DNA from: Burkholderiales bacterium
GTDB lineage: Bacteria; Pseudomonadota; Gammaproteobacteria; Burkholderiales; Burkholderiaceae_C
DNA: 64,000 nucleotides
Assembly: GCA_016191995.1 (NCBI GenBank)
Contig: JACPVA010000071.1
Location: 1-64,000, forward strand
Direction of reading: 5' to 3'
Positions 15,407-29,249 of the stretch are shown one piece after another. The notes under the pieces were generated by a model. It was given only the letters and a program-made list of their open reading frames with translations, was not told where the DNA came from and ran no database searches. Position numbers and translations under genes: made by a program. Position 1 is the stretch's first letter; each line of letters starts with the position of its first letter.

Positions 15407-18400
15407 ATGCTTCACCTTCACCTGTCGAACCGCTTCGAGCGCCTCGAGGCGCTGCTGCTGGAAAGGCTGGCGACGCATGGCGACGATCCCTTCGAGCCCG
15501 ACACCGTCGTCGTCCCCAGCGCCGCGGTGCAGCGCCGGCTGACGCTGGCGATCGCGCGCGCGCACGGGGTCTGCGCCGGGGTCGAGTTCGGCTTCCTCGC
15601 GCAGTGGCTGTGGCGCCAGATGCGCCGCGTGCTGCCTCGGATCCCCGAGACCTCGCCGCTCGCGCCTGCGGTGCTGGCCTGGCGCATCTACGCGGCGCTC
15701 GGCGACGCCGGCTCCGTCGCCGGCCAGCCGCGGCTGCAGGGTTACCTGGACGGTGCCGACGAGCTGATGCGGCTGGAACTGGCGCAACGCATCGCCACCC
15801 TGCTCGACCAGTACGCCACCTACCGCCCGGGTTGGCTCGGCCGATGGCAGGAAGGCGAGCACGTCATCGACCCGGGTGGAACGGGCGCGGCGGGTGCCGC
15901 CGACGAGGCCTGGCAGGCGGCGCTGTGGCAGCGCCTCGCGGCCGACCTGGGCCTCGCGGCCACCCACCCGGCGGCGGGCTTCGTCGCCGCGCTCGAGTCC
16001 GGCGGCGAGGCGCTCGCGCGCGGTGCCGGCCTGCCGCGGTGCGCGCATCTGTTCGCGTTGCCCACCTTGCCGCCGCTGCACGCCGAGCTGCTGGCGCAAC
16101 TCGGCCGCTGGACCGAGCTGCATGTCTACCTGCTGAACCCCTGCCAGGAATACTGGTACGAGGTGGTCGACGCCCGGCGCCTGGCGTGGCTCGCCGCGCG
16201 CGGGCGCGCCGACGGGCACGAGGTCGGCAACCGGCTGCTCGCGGCCTGGGGCCGGCAGACGCAGGCGCTGGTCGATACGCTGCTGGATCGCAGCGGCGAC
16301 GCCACCATCGACGATCACCGCTTCGAGCCCGGCCCCGGTGCCACGCTGCTGGCGCGCTGGCAGGACGCGGTGCTGGCGATGGAGGATCTCGCGCCCGGCA
16401 GCGTCGAGCTGGCCGCGGACGACCGCAGCGTCGAGCTGCACGTCTGCCACTCGCTGACGCGCGAGCTCGAAGTGCTGCACGACCGGCTGCTGGCGCTGTT
16501 CGCCGCCGACCCCGCGCTGCAGCCGGGCGACGTGCTGGTCGTGGCCCCCGACCTCGAGGCCGCGGCGCCGCTGATCGACGCCGTCTTCGGCACCGCGCCG
16601 CCGGACCGCCACCTGCCGTACACGATCACCGGCCGCGCGCGCAGCCGCGTCAATGCGCCGGCGCGCGCGCTGCTGGCCTTGCTCGACCTGGCGGCCTCGC
16701 GCTGCGGCGCGAGCGAGCTCTACGCCTTGCTGCAGCAGCCGATCGTCGCGCGCCGCTTCGGCCTCGACGACGCCGCGCTGGCCGAAGTCCACGCCGCACT
16801 GCTGGCCAGCGGCCTGCGCTGGGGGCTGGATGCTCGGCATCGCGCCGCCGCCGGGCTGCCGGCCGCCGCGCGCCACACGCTGGCCGACGCGCTCGATCGC
16901 CTGTTCCTCGGCCACGCGCTGCCGCCGCCGCGCGATACCCCGTCCGACCCCGTCGCCGGGCTGCTGCCCGCCGGCGACCTGGAAGGGTCCGACGCGCGGG
17001 TGCTCGGTGCGCTGCACCGCTTCGCCGAGGCGCTGGGCGCGCTGCACACCGCCGTCCAGCAGCCGCTGCCCCCGGCGCACTGGGTCGCGCTGCTGCAGGA
17101 TCTGCTGGCGCGCTTCACGGCCCCCGCGGCAGCCGAGCTGGACGACCTGGCCGAGCTGCACGACGCCCTGCGCGCGCTGGCCGACACGCTCGCGCGCGCC
17201 GAGCTCGACACCCCGCTGCCGCTGCCCGTGCTGCGCCACGCGCTGGAGCAGGCGCTCGACGACCCCGCACGCGGCGGCGTGCCGAGCGGCCACATCAGCT
17301 TCTCGGCGATGAGCCCGCTGCGCGGCCTGCCGTACGAGGTGGTCTGCATCGTCGGGTTGAATGGCGACGCTTTCCCCGGCAGCGAGCGCGCCGGCGAATT
17401 CGACCTCATGGCCGCGCGGCCGCAGCGCGGCGACCGCCAGCGCCGCCAGGACGACCGCAACCTGTTCCTCGATCTGCTGCTCGCGGCGCGGCGCGCGGTG
17501 CACCTCAGCCACACCGGCCGCAGCGTGCGCGACCACGCCACGCTGCCGCCGTCGGTGCTGATCGACGAATGGCTCGACGTGCTGGTGCCGGCGATTGCCG
17601 CCGACCCCGAGGACCCCGCCTCGCTCGCCGTCGCGCGCGCGAGGCTGGTCGTCGAGCATCCGTTGCAGCCCTTCGCGCTGCAGGCCTTCCGCAGCGACGC
17701 CGACCCGCGCGTGCGCAGCCACCGCGCCGAGCTGTGCGAGGCGCTGCAGCAGGCACTGGCCGCCCAGGCGCAGGATCCGGTCGACGACGCCTGGCCCGAC
17801 GACGAGGCGGCAGAGGCCGATGCCGAAGACGGCCCCGCCGACGAGGCCGACGGCGGCGACGCGGCCGGCGCCGCCGAGGCCTTGCCCGAGGCGTCGTGGG
17901 CCCCGCCGATGCCGTTTTTCACCGCCGCGCTGCCGCCTCCCGGACCTGAGTGGCGCATGGTCACGCTGGCGCAGCTGGTCGAGTTCTTCCGCCAGCCCGC
18001 GCGTTTCCTGCTGCGCCGGCGGCTCGCACTCGCGCTGCCGCGCGACGCCGACGAGCTGCGCGACGACGAGCCCTTCGTCCCCGAGCGCGAGGCCGGCTGG
18101 GCATTGGCCGGCCGCCTGCTGCCGGCCGCGCTCGCCGGCGCCGACGAGGCGCGGCTGCTGCAGCTGGCCGAGGCCGGCACCGAGTGGCCCGCCGGCGCCG
18201 TCGCGCGCCAGCCGCTGCGACAGTTGCTGGCCGAGCTGATGCCCTTCGCCGAGCGCGTTCGCGCTGCCAGTGCGGCGCCCGCGCTGCCGCCGCACACGGG
18301 CGTGCTGGACTTCGACCTCGACGGCGAGCCCTGGCAGCTCGGCGCCAGCCACGCCGACCTGCGCCCGGGCGGCCTGCTTCGCTGGCGTGCCGCGCCGCTG

Positions 18401-18940
18401 CAGCCCCGCGACCGGCTCGAGGCCTGGTTGCACCACCTGTGGCTGCACGCTTGCCCGCCGGCGGGTGCAGCCGACGCAGGGGCTGCCAGCGATGCGGCTG
18501 GCGCGGTCCGTGGAGCGTGTGAGACCAACGCGTCGAATGGCGCGAACGAGCCCGATGCGCCCGCGTCGCGCAGCGGTGCCGCCGGCCCCGGCCCCACGCG
18601 CTGGCTGGCGCTCGACGCCACGCTGCTGCTGCGCGCGCCGGCCAGCACCGAGGCCGCGCGCGAGCTTCTCGCGTCGCTGCTGCGGATCTACCGCCGCGGG
18701 CTGATCGGGCCGCTGCCGTTCTTCCCGAAGGCGTCCTGGGCCTTCGTCGACGCCGACGGCAGCTTCCGCGCTGCGCACGAGGCCTTCGAGCCGACGCGCC
18801 ACCACGCGCACACCGAGGGCGCCGACGCCGCGATCCGCCTCGTCTGGCGCGGCCGCCGCGACGCGCTGGGCGACGACTTCGCCCTGCTGGCCGCGGCGGT
18901 CTTCGGCCCGCTGCGCGACCATATCGAGGCGGAGGCCTGA
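15407..18940 (+). CDS. recC: exodeoxyribonuclease V gamma subunit RecC
   Basis: 1177 residues, normal for RecC. It starts MLHLHLSNRFERLEALLLERL, matching the conserved 'L.V..SN.LE.L...L' opening. VVVPSAAVQRRLTLAIARAHGVCAGVEFGFLAQWLW and YTITGRARSRVNAPARALLALLDL are typical of its inactive helicase domain. RecC recognises Chi and splits the DNA strands in RecBCD. Ala- and Glu-rich insertions (around residues 805-835 and 1020-1050) are low complexity. It is the first gene of the recC-recB-recD operon; RecB starts one base after its stop. Confidence 0.92.
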   Translation: MLHLHLSNRFERLEALLLERLATHGDDPFEPDTVVVPSAAVQRRLTLAIARAHGVCAGVEFGFLAQWLWRQMRRVLPRIPETSPLAPAVLAWRIYAALGDAGSVAGQPRLQGYLDGADELMRLELAQRIATLLDQYATYRPGWLGRWQEGEHVIDPGGTGAAGAADEAWQAALWQRLAADLGLAATHPAAGFVAALESGGEALARGAGLPRCAHLFALPTLPPLHAELLAQLGRWTELHVYLLNPCQEYWYEVVDARRLAWLAARGRADGHEVGNRLLAAWGRQTQALVDTLLDRSGDATIDDHRFEPGPGATLLARWQDAVLAMEDLAPGSVELAADDRSVELHVCHSLTRELEVLHDRLLALFAADPALQPGDVLVVAPDLEAAAPLIDAVFGTAPPDRHLPYTITGRARSRVNAPARALLALLDLAASRCGASELYALLQQPIVARRFGLDDAALAEVHAALLASGLRWGLDARHRAAAGLPAAARHTLADALDRLFLGHALPPPRDTPSDPVAGLLPAGDLEGSDARVLGALHRFAEALGALHTAVQQPLPPAHWVALLQDLLARFTAPAAAELDDLAELHDALRALADTLARAELDTPLPLPVLRHALEQALDDPARGGVPSGHISFSAMSPLRGLPYEVVCIVGLNGDAFPGSERAGEFDLMAARPQRGDRQRRQDDRNLFLDLLLAARRAVHLSHTGRSVRDHATLPPSVLIDEWLDVLVPAIAADPEDPASLAVARARLVVEHPLQPFALQAFRSDADPRVRSHRAELCEALQQALAAQAQDPVDDAWPDDEAAEADAEDGPADEADGGDAAGAAEALPEASWAPPMPFFTAALPPPGPEWRMVTLAQLVEFFRQPARFLLRRRLALALPRDADELRDDEPFVPEREAGWALAGRLLPAALAGADEARLLQLAEAGTEWPAGAVARQPLRQLLAELMPFAERVRAASAAPALPPHTGVLDFDLDGEPWQLGASHADLRPGGLLRWRAAPLQPRDRLEAWLHHLWLHACPPAGAADAGAASDAAGAVRGACETNASNGANEPDAPASRSGAAGPGPTRWLALDATLLLRAPASTEAARELLASLLRIYRRGLIGPLPFFPKASWAFVDADGSFRAAHEAFEPTRHHAHTEGADAAIRLVWRGRRDALGDDFALLAAAVFGPLRDHIEAEA

Positions 18941-18941
18941 A

Positions 18942-22948
<4,007 letters not shown>

Positions 22949-22952
<4 letters not shown>

Positions 22953-23053
22953 CCTCGAGCGGGCGCCATCCTTCTAGCCTGCTCAATCACGAGCCGGCGC
23001 ACGCCACGCTGGCCACCTCGGCGGCATCGCGGCCCCGGAGGCCCGCCCCGTGA
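22949..23053 (+). CDS. 34-codon ORF coupling recB to recD, uncertain
   Basis: MTSSGRHPSSLLNHEPAHAT and onward, 34 residues. The ATG overlaps the recB stop as ATGA and the TGA overlaps the recD GTG as GTGA. The peptide resembles no known protein. It may serve only to carry ribosomes across the 97-bp gap, or be chance. It is too short for the ORF track. Confidence 0.3.
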
Positions 23054-25095
23054 CCCCGCGTGACGACGGGCCGCAAGCCCTCTCGCTGGCGCTGGCCGAG
23101 GGAGTGGCCGCACGCATGGCGCGCTGGGCGCGCGCGCTGGGCGCCGACGATGCCGCCGCCGCCACGTTGCAGCGCGCGACGCTGGCGCTCGGGCTGGCGA
23201 ACGCCGACGGCCATGTTTGCCTGCCGCTGGCCGAGCTGCTGCCCGAAACGGCCGACCCGCGCGAGCACGATGCAGCGTTGGGCGCCCTGCGCGCGGCCTT
23301 GCGCGCCAGCCCGCTGGTCGGCGACGCGGGCGCGATCGAGCGCGCCGACGCCGGCGCACCGCTGACGACCCCGCTCGTGCTCGACGACGGTGACCGCCTG
23401 TACCTGGCGCGCGACTTCGACCACGAGCGCCGCCTCGCCGCGCGGCTGGCGCGCGCCGCCGCCGCGCCGCCAACCCCGATCGCGCCCGCCACCGCCGCGC
23501 TGCTGCACGAACTCTTCGACGGCCCGCGCGATGGCGAGCCGGACTGGCAGCAGGTCGCCGCCGCCCTGGCGCTGCGCCGGCGCCTGGTCGTCATCAGCGG
23601 CGGCCCGGGCACCGGCAAGACGACCACCGTGGTCAAGCTGCTGGCCTGCCTGCTCGCGGCGGAACCGGACTGCCGCATCGCGCTGGCCGCACCGACCGGC
23701 AAGGCCGCCGCCCGCCTGAGCGCGGCACTGCGCGAGCGCGCCGCTGCGCTGCCGCCCGCGCTGCGTGCGCGGCTGCCGGCCGAGGCGTCGACCGTGCACC
23801 GCCTGCTCGGCGTGCGGCCCGGCCCCGATCGCTTCGCGCACCACGCCGGCCAGCCGCTGGCGCTGGACGCGCTGGTCGTCGACGAGGCGTCGATGCTCGA
23901 CCTGGCGCTGGCACGCCGCCTGCTGGAGGCCGTGCCCGATCATGCGCGCATCGTGCTGCTCGGCGACAAGGACCAGCTCGCGGCGGTGGAGTCGGGCGCG
24001 GTGTTCGCCGAGCTGAGCGCCGACCCGACGCTGAGCACAGCGACGCGCGAGGCACTGGCAGCGGTTTGTGGCGTGACGCCCGGGGCGCTGCGCGCTCACT
24101 CGCCGGTGGCGATTCGCGTCGTCGCGCCCGAGTCACTGGCCACGCCCGGGACTGCGCGCAACGCGGCCCGCGCGAGCCCGCTGCAAGACTGCGCCGTGTG
24201 GTTCGCGCGCACGCACCGCTTCCAGCCCGGCAGCGGCATCGCGCGCCTGGCGTCGTCGATCAATGCGGGCCGCGCGCCCGAGGCGCTGGCCACGCTGCGC
24301 GACGCCGCCGCGGGTGGCGATCTGCAGTGGCTGGACGATGCCGGTGAGCCGCCGTCGTCCGCGCCCGGCCTGCGGGTCTGGCAGGCGATGACCGAGGGCA
24401 TCGCGCCCTACCTGGATGCGGTTCGACGCCAGCCGCAGGAGCCGGCTGCGGTCGCACGCGCATGGGGCCGCTTCGTCGTGCTGACCGCGATGCGCAGTGG
24501 AGCGCGCGGGCAGCAGGCGATCAACGAGCGGCTGGAGCACCACGCGCGCCAGCGTCTCGGCGCCCTGCCCGCCGCCGACGGCAGCGCGCCGTGGTGGCCG
24601 GGCCGCCCGCTGATGGTGCTGCGCAACGACCCGGTGCTGCGGCTGTTCAACGGCGACGTCGGTTTCGTGCTGCCGGATGCGCGGGGGGTGTTGCAGGCGT
24701 GGTTTCCGGTGGCGGCGGATGCAGCGGGTGCGGCGGCTGCATCGGCTGCGCCGGCCACGTCGGTCGCGGCAGACGCGGCGGGTGGGGAAGGCGGGAAAGG
24801 CGCGGAAGACCGCTGGCGCGCCGTACCGCCGCTGCGCCTGCCGCCGCACCAGACGGCGTTCGCGATGACGGTGCACAAGGCGCAGGGGTCGGAGTTCGAC
24901 CGCGTGCTGCTGCTGCTGCCGGCGCAGGCCGCGCGGGTGCTGACGCGCGAGCTGCTCTACACCGGGGTCACGCGGGCGCGCGAGGCCGTCGTCGTCTGCG
25001 GTTCGGAGGGAGTCATCGCCGCCGGCGTGGCGGCGCCGACGCGCAGGCGCTCGGGGCTGCTCGCGCGCTTGCGCGGGATGGGTTCGGTCAGGTAG
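23050..25095 (+). CDS. recD: exodeoxyribonuclease V alpha subunit RecD
   Basis: 681 residues from GTG at 23050; no other start exists between an in-frame stop near 22975 and this codon. Walker A is VVISGGPGTGKTTTVVKLL, followed by IALAAPTGKAAARL and VHRLLGVRP; Walker B is LVVDEASMLDLAL; the C-terminal UvrD_C_2 motif is FAMTVHKAQGSEFD. It is the 5'-3' helicase of RecBCD. An Ala/Gly-rich insertion (about residues 555-590) precedes the last motif and is not typical of the family. Confidence 0.92.
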   Translation: MTPRDDGPQALSLALAEGVAARMARWARALGADDAAAATLQRATLALGLANADGHVCLPLAELLPETADPREHDAALGALRAALRASPLVGDAGAIERADAGAPLTTPLVLDDGDRLYLARDFDHERRLAARLARAAAAPPTPIAPATAALLHELFDGPRDGEPDWQQVAAALALRRRLVVISGGPGTGKTTTVVKLLACLLAAEPDCRIALAAPTGKAAARLSAALRERAAALPPALRARLPAEASTVHRLLGVRPGPDRFAHHAGQPLALDALVVDEASMLDLALARRLLEAVPDHARIVLLGDKDQLAAVESGAVFAELSADPTLSTATREALAAVCGVTPGALRAHSPVAIRVVAPESLATPGTARNAARASPLQDCAVWFARTHRFQPGSGIARLASSINAGRAPEALATLRDAAAGGDLQWLDDAGEPPSSAPGLRVWQAMTEGIAPYLDAVRRQPQEPAAVARAWGRFVVLTAMRSGARGQQAINERLEHHARQRLGALPAADGSAPWWPGRPLMVLRNDPVLRLFNGDVGFVLPDARGVLQAWFPVAADAAGAAAASAAPATSVAADAAGGEGGKGAEDRWRAVPPLRLPPHQTAFAMTVHKAQGSEFDRVLLLLPAQAARVLTRELLYTGVTRAREAVVVCGSEGVIAAGVAAPTRRRSGLLARLRGMGSVR

Positions 25096-25149
25096 ACGCC
25101 GTCGCGTCGCACGAACGCGCGGCACCGCGCCCGTGCGCGAAAATGAGTG

Positions 25150-26079
25150 ATGGCTGCACCGACCTACGACAAGTTCATCGAGCCCCTTCTGCGGTATCTC
25201 GCGACCAAACCGAATGGTGTGCCAGCGCGCGAGGCGCATGAAGCGGTCGCGGACGTACTCGGCATGTCGGCCGAGGATCGGCAGGAGCTCCTGCCGAGCG
25301 GAGCGCAGCCGATCTACAAGAACCGGGCGGGCTGGGCACACGACAGGCTCAAGCGCTCGGGCCTGTCTTCGAGCCCCCGGCGAGGCTACTGGCAGATCAC
25401 GCAGCAGGGCCTGGACTTCCTCGCCAGACATCGAGAGCCGCTGGATCCGGCCGAGGTCGAGCGGCTCGCCGTCGGATTCATCGATGTCCGTCTTCGACCG
25501 CCCGCAGCCGCTGGCCTTCCCGGCGACGACGTGCCGATCCGCAGCCCGGGGTCTTCCGCGACGGCCAGCCCGGACGACCGGCTAGCCGAAGCACTCTCGG
25601 AGCTTCGGGCGACGGTCGCGACCGAGCTTCAGGAAACCCTGGCCAAGGTGGCGCCGGCGTTTTTCGAGGCGATCGTCCTCGACCTGTTGCATCGCATGGG
25701 CTACGGTACGAACCGCTCGGACCTACAGCGTGTCGGCGGCGCCGGCGACGGCGGTATCGACGGCGTGATCTCGCTGGACAAACTGGGACTTGAGAAGGTC
25801 TACGTCCAGGCCAAGCGCTGGCAACAGGCTGTCGGTCGGCCCGAGATCCAGGCGTTCTATGGCGCGCTCGCCGGCCAGCGGGCGAACAAGGGCGTCTTCA
25901 TCACGACGTCCAGCTATACCGCGCAGGCCGTCGACTTCGCGAACTCGGTAGAGCGAATCGTCCTCGTCGATGGCAGGCGACTCGCGGAGCTGATGATCGA
26001 CCACGAAGTGGGCGTCACGGCCCGCACGCTGAAGGTTCCGCGCTTCGACAGCGACTACTTCGACGAAGACGCGTCCTGA
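25150..26079 (+). CDS. mrr: Mrr-family restriction endonuclease (type IV)
   Basis: 309 residues from ATG at 25150; a GTG one codon earlier is also possible. An N-terminal winged-helix (Mrr_N) is seen in IEPLLRYLATKPNGVPAREAHEAV and RAGWAHDRLKRSGL. The C-terminal Mrr_cat domain has FEAIVLDLLHRMGY, GGAGDGGIDGVI and KVYVQAKRWQ, the D...QxK nuclease motif, then NKGVFITTSSYT. Mrr proteins cut methylated DNA. It lies 54 bp after recD on the same strand and may share its transcript. The 250 bp after it hold nothing recognisable. Confidence 0.9.
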   Translation: MAAPTYDKFIEPLLRYLATKPNGVPAREAHEAVADVLGMSAEDRQELLPSGAQPIYKNRAGWAHDRLKRSGLSSSPRRGYWQITQQGLDFLARHREPLDPAEVERLAVGFIDVRLRPPAAAGLPGDDVPIRSPGSSATASPDDRLAEALSELRATVATELQETLAKVAPAFFEAIVLDLLHRMGYGTNRSDLQRVGGAGDGGIDGVISLDKLGLEKVYVQAKRWQQAVGRPEIQAFYGALAGQRANKGVFITTSSYTAQAVDFANSVERIVLVDGRRLAELMIDHEVGVTARTLKVPRFDSDYFDEDAS

Positions 26080-26330
26080 GCAGATCGACCGGGGTCGCGG
26101 CGTCCTGGGGTCAGGTCTGAAATCGAAAGCGGATCCCCTCCCGACCCTTGAAGTCCGATCTGCGCGTCAAGCACAGGGATCGGCCCTCGTGAACCCCCGC
26201 GCCAGACGCTTGCGCGGCTACCTGCGGGCGCCGATCGACGACGGGTTCGCCCTCAACAACATCATGTGACGATGCCGATCCACTCCCCCGGCAGCGCCCC
26301 GGCCTGTCGGCCAAGGCGCACTCGCCCGTC

Positions 26331-27614
26331 TCACCGCCCTTCCCCGCCGCCGCCCACCCGCTGCCAGTCCGCCACCACCGTCCCCAGCATCGCCCGGCTG
26401 TCGTGGATGACCTTGACACGCCAGTCGGGCGCCGACGGGTAGAACATCTCGCGGTAGTCGCGCTCGATGCGCGCCTGGTCGGCGGGGGACGCGTAGCCGT
26501 GCTGCACGCCCTGGTTCTCGAGCAGCGTGACGTGCAGCGACCGGATCGCGCCGAGCGTCTTCTGGCTGTCCATGGTGCCGTACTCGAATACCGCCGGCAG
26601 GTGCAGCCCGCCGCGGCGCAGCTTCCCGAGCCAGCCGACGAAGTCGCCGGTCACGGTGTAGAAGCCGCTGCCCGAGGCCCAGTCGATCGCCTGGCCGGCG
26701 AACGCCGTCTCCAGCCCCTGGCGCACGCGCGGGTCCGCGGGCGGGTCGATAAACAGGTGCAGCGTGCCGCGTGCACCGTAGCCGGTGTGCAGGTCGATCA
26801 CCATCGACAGCGGGTAGGCGTCGAGGATCGGCCGCAGCCGCGGCGCCAGCGCCTGCAGCTGCGGCTCCAGCGCGCGGCCGCCGAAGTAGATGCCCTGCGG
26901 CACCTGGTACTGCCCCTGCAGCACTGCCTGGCGCAGCGCGGGCATGCCGTGGCGCGCGATCATCGCCGCCGCGCGCAGGTGGAACAGGCGGTTGCCGAGG
27001 CTGCCGGCGTCGGCCGGCCCGGCCGGGTTGATCAGCGGGTCGACCAGCGGGTAGCCGGCATTGACCGTGCGGTACAAGGCCTCGTCGGTGGACGCGTTGC
27101 GGTTGAGGTCGACGTTGTTCTCGGTGAAGCGGCGCCAGGTCGCGAAGCCGTAGGGATTCACCGCGTGCAGCAGCAGGATGCCGGTCTCGGCCAGCGGGCC
27201 GGCGAGGTTCTCCGGGCGCAGGAACTCGTGCATGAAAAGCCGCTGCACGGCGCTGCCGGCCGGCCCCTCGACGCCGTGCACGCCCGAGCTGACGATCAGC
27301 AGCCGGTGCCTCTGGCCGCTCGGCGGCGGGATGTACAAGCCGTCGACCGCCAGGCCGTCGACGCCGCTGCGGCTGGCAACCGGTATCTCGAAGTGCTGGA
27401 CGCCTTCGAACAGCTCGGCCAGCAGGCGGCCGCGGGCGAGGAAGTCGCGCCGCGCACCGGCATAGTCGTCGATATACCAGGCCAGCGCCGCCTCGTCGCG
27501 CGGCATCGGGGTATCGCGCGGGGCGTAGGTGCCGTACTGCCAGGTGCTGAACGCCAGCGCCGCGAGCACCAGCAGCGCCATCGCGCCGGCGACGCGCTTG
27601 ATCCATCGAATCAT
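26331..27614 (-). CDS. DUF2817 family M14-like metallopeptidase
   Basis: 427 residues from MIRWIKRVAGAMALL; the track start is 38 codons upstream. A single N-terminal membrane helix or signal (AMALLVLAALAFSTW) suggests a periplasmic enzyme. LIVSSGVHGVEGPAGSAVQ carries the HxxE zinc motif of M14 peptidases; NNVDLNRN, MVIDLHTGYG and VFEYGT give the substrate-site, third zinc ligand and catalytic Glu positions. The family is M14-like but its substrate is unknown. No operon partner is seen. Confidence 0.8.
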   Translation of the reverse strand: MIRWIKRVAGAMALLVLAALAFSTWQYGTYAPRDTPMPRDEAALAWYIDDYAGARRDFLARGRLLAELFEGVQHFEIPVASRSGVDGLAVDGLYIPPPSGQRHRLLIVSSGVHGVEGPAGSAVQRLFMHEFLRPENLAGPLAETGILLLHAVNPYGFATWRRFTENNVDLNRNASTDEALYRTVNAGYPLVDPLINPAGPADAGSLGNRLFHLRAAAMIARHGMPALRQAVLQGQYQVPQGIYFGGRALEPQLQALAPRLRPILDAYPLSMVIDLHTGYGARGTLHLFIDPPADPRVRQGLETAFAGQAIDWASGSGFYTVTGDFVGWLGKLRRGGLHLPAVFEYGTMDSQKTLGAIRSLHVTLLENQGVQHGYASPADQARIERDYREMFYPSAPDWRVKVIHDSRAMLGTVVADWQRVGGGGEGR

Positions 27615-27734
27615 GATCCGCCTCGACGAGCCGTCATTGAGCCGCTGCAAGCCTAACAGCCTTGCCCGGCACCCGAGCGCGGCGACCGCTGAGAGTCGCG
27701 ACCGCATGGGGCAGCGTGAACACTGCACTGGGGT

Positions 27735-28077
27735 TCAATGAGGCCGGGGCACGAGGCCCCGGAAACCTGAGGCCAGGTTTTCGAGACGCGCCGCGAGGTC
27801 ACGCGCGTACTCGCGCATCGCCAGGGGTACGTGGAAGTGCGGCGGCGGCTCGTGCACGCCGACCATCACGTCCTTGCGGCGCCAACCGGCGAAGGCGGGA
27901 ACCAGTTCGCCGCACAGGTCGGTATGCAGGCGCTGGATCAGCGCATCGTCGATCGGCTCGTCGTCGAACCGGCCGCACTCGATGTCGCGCCCGATGGCTG
28001 CCGCCCGCTGCGCGAGCAATGGCGCCAGATCGGCGTAGCTCAGGATGCCGCGGGCGGCTTCGAGGTGGCGGGTGGCA
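27735..28077 (-). pseudogene. Fic-family protein, N-terminal remnant
   Basis: The minus frame contains LHTDLCGELVPAFAGWRRKD then VGVHEPPPHFHVPLAMREYA. This matches the N-terminal region of Fic proteins of the form 'LHRDLCGDL.P.WAG.WR...V.VG...PPP...VP.LM'. The frame ends about 20 residues later, before the catalytic HPFxxGNGR loop, so no AMP-transferase activity is possible. A GC hairpin (CCGGGGC-ACGAG-GCCCCGG, 27741-27759) lies in its last codons. Confidence 0.65.
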
Positions 28078-28240
28078 TGGGATGGCGGGCGTGTTCCGCC
28101 TCCAGAACCTGCAGGCTCACCGGCTCGCCCTCGAAGGCCATGCTCTGCGCCACGCTGCGCGGAATGCGCTGCCAGCGCCGGCGCTGACGCTCCTGCGGGC
28201 TCAGCCGGCGCCAGTTCTCGATGGCTTGCTTCCAGTCCAT
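28040..28240 (-). CDS. short ORF carrying a Fic inhibitory-helix motif
   Basis: 66 residues from MDWKQAIENWRRLSPQERQR. RIPRSVAQSMAFEGEPVSLQ contains S-MAF-EG, which fits the (S/T)xxxE(G/N) motif that blocks ATP binding in Fic enzymes. It overlaps the Fic remnant in a different frame. It is therefore either a separate VbhA-like antitoxin or the N-terminus of one Fic protein split by a frameshift. With the catalytic part gone, it has no toxin left to control here. Confidence 0.5.
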   Translation of the reverse strand: MDWKQAIENWRRLSPQERQRRRWQRIPRSVAQSMAFEGEPVSLQVLEAEHARHPMPPATSKPPAAS

Positions 28241-28286
28241 GGGCGGGATTCTCCGCATCGAGCAAGGGGGCCGCAAGCGGCGCACT

Positions 28287-28804
28287 GGAGGCGCGCCGGT
28301 CGGCGGCACGCAGCAGGGCCTCGAGGTAGGCCAGGGCGAACGGGCCGTGCACCCGCAACAGTCCGAGCACCCGTTCGGTCCAGCCTCGTCCGGTCACCGG
28401 ATTGTGCCCCGCCGACGCCGCATCGAGCCGCAAGCGGCGCGGCGGCAGCGCCTGGTAGCTGCCGTCCTCGGCTATGAGCACCATGGCGGGCAGGATGTCG
28501 CCATCGCGCACGCCGCGCAGGCGCAACACCGAGTCGCCGGCATCCTGGTCGGCAGGGGCGCGTGCCAGGCCACCCTCACCTTCCCGTGGTGGGCACAAAC
28601 GAGGTACGCGAGCAGGTCGAAGTCGTCGGCGCCGAGCGAAATCACCTCCCGCTCGATCGGTGTCGGGTCGACACCCGAAGGCGCTGCGGCCGCTGCCGGC
28701 GCACCGGTGGCCGCCAGCAGCTCACGCCACGGCCCCAGGAGCGCCGGGTGATCGGGTGCATGCCGGACCAGCACGTCGAACAGCGCCAAGGTGCTGGCGA
28801 GCTC
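28287..28804 (-). pseudogene. HD-domain protein remnant resembling Cas3-type HD, frameshifted
   Basis: Two minus frames give one continuous match. The first reads TLALFDVLVRHAPDHPALLG and DFDLLAYLVCAHHGKVRVAW. After a frameshift the second reads DSVLRLRGVRDGDILPAM and GPFALAYLEALLRAADRRAS. The 'YLVxAHHGKVR ... GPFxLAxLEALLRAADxRAS' pattern is what I know from HD domains of some Cas3-like helicases. No helicase motifs follow; the sequence runs into the Fic remnant. Confidence 0.45.
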
Positions 28805-28836
28805 GTGCCGAAAACCTCGCCGAGGCGCCGCGGGCG

Positions 28837-29106
28837 GATCGGGGCCCCGGCGTCCAGGCTGGTGAGCCACTGCTGCATCGCCAGCAGGCTACGGATCTCC
28901 TCGGCGGTCAACCAAAGCCCGGGCAGTTCGACCGCCGATCCACTGTCGGCACGGTCGACGATCCAGCCGCCATGTTCGATGCTGCGGCGCACCGGTACGC
29001 CCAGGCGATCGCTCAGGTACCGGAGGTCGCGCTTGATCGTCGAGCGCGAAACCTCCAGCCGCGCGGCAAGCTCTTCGGTCGAATGGCCGCGCCCGCTGGC
29101 GAGCAC
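28837..29106 (-). pseudogene. WYL-type transcriptional regulator, N-terminal HTH remnant
   Basis: STEELAARLEVSRSTIKRDL and RYLSDRLGVPV form the DeoR-like HTH that opens WYL regulators, followed by VELPGLWLTAEEIRSLLAMQ. The WYL domain itself is absent. Upstream the frame stays open to about 29150 without an ATG, and a run of seven G near 29150 could be a frameshift site. Regulators of this type often sit beside defence genes, consistent with the HD and Fic pieces downstream. Confidence 0.6.
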
Positions 29107-29249
29107 TCGGTCGAGCTGACGCAGACGTTCGAAACCATCGCGGCCCTCCCCCCCACGGTCGATCGATGCCGCCGATCGTAGCCCCGGCCTACCGCGCCAC
29201 GCCGCGACCAGTCCCGCCGGCGGTCAACCCGCCGGCCCTTGGTGCGCCC

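Noticed and set aside
26080-26330. Possible mobile-element remnant after mrr
   Set aside because: No frame gives a recognisable transposase or resolvase motif.
27741-27759. Hairpin CCGGGGC-ACGAG-GCCCCGG as a terminator for the DUF2817 gene
   Set aside because: It lies upstream of that gene's start and has no T run on either strand.
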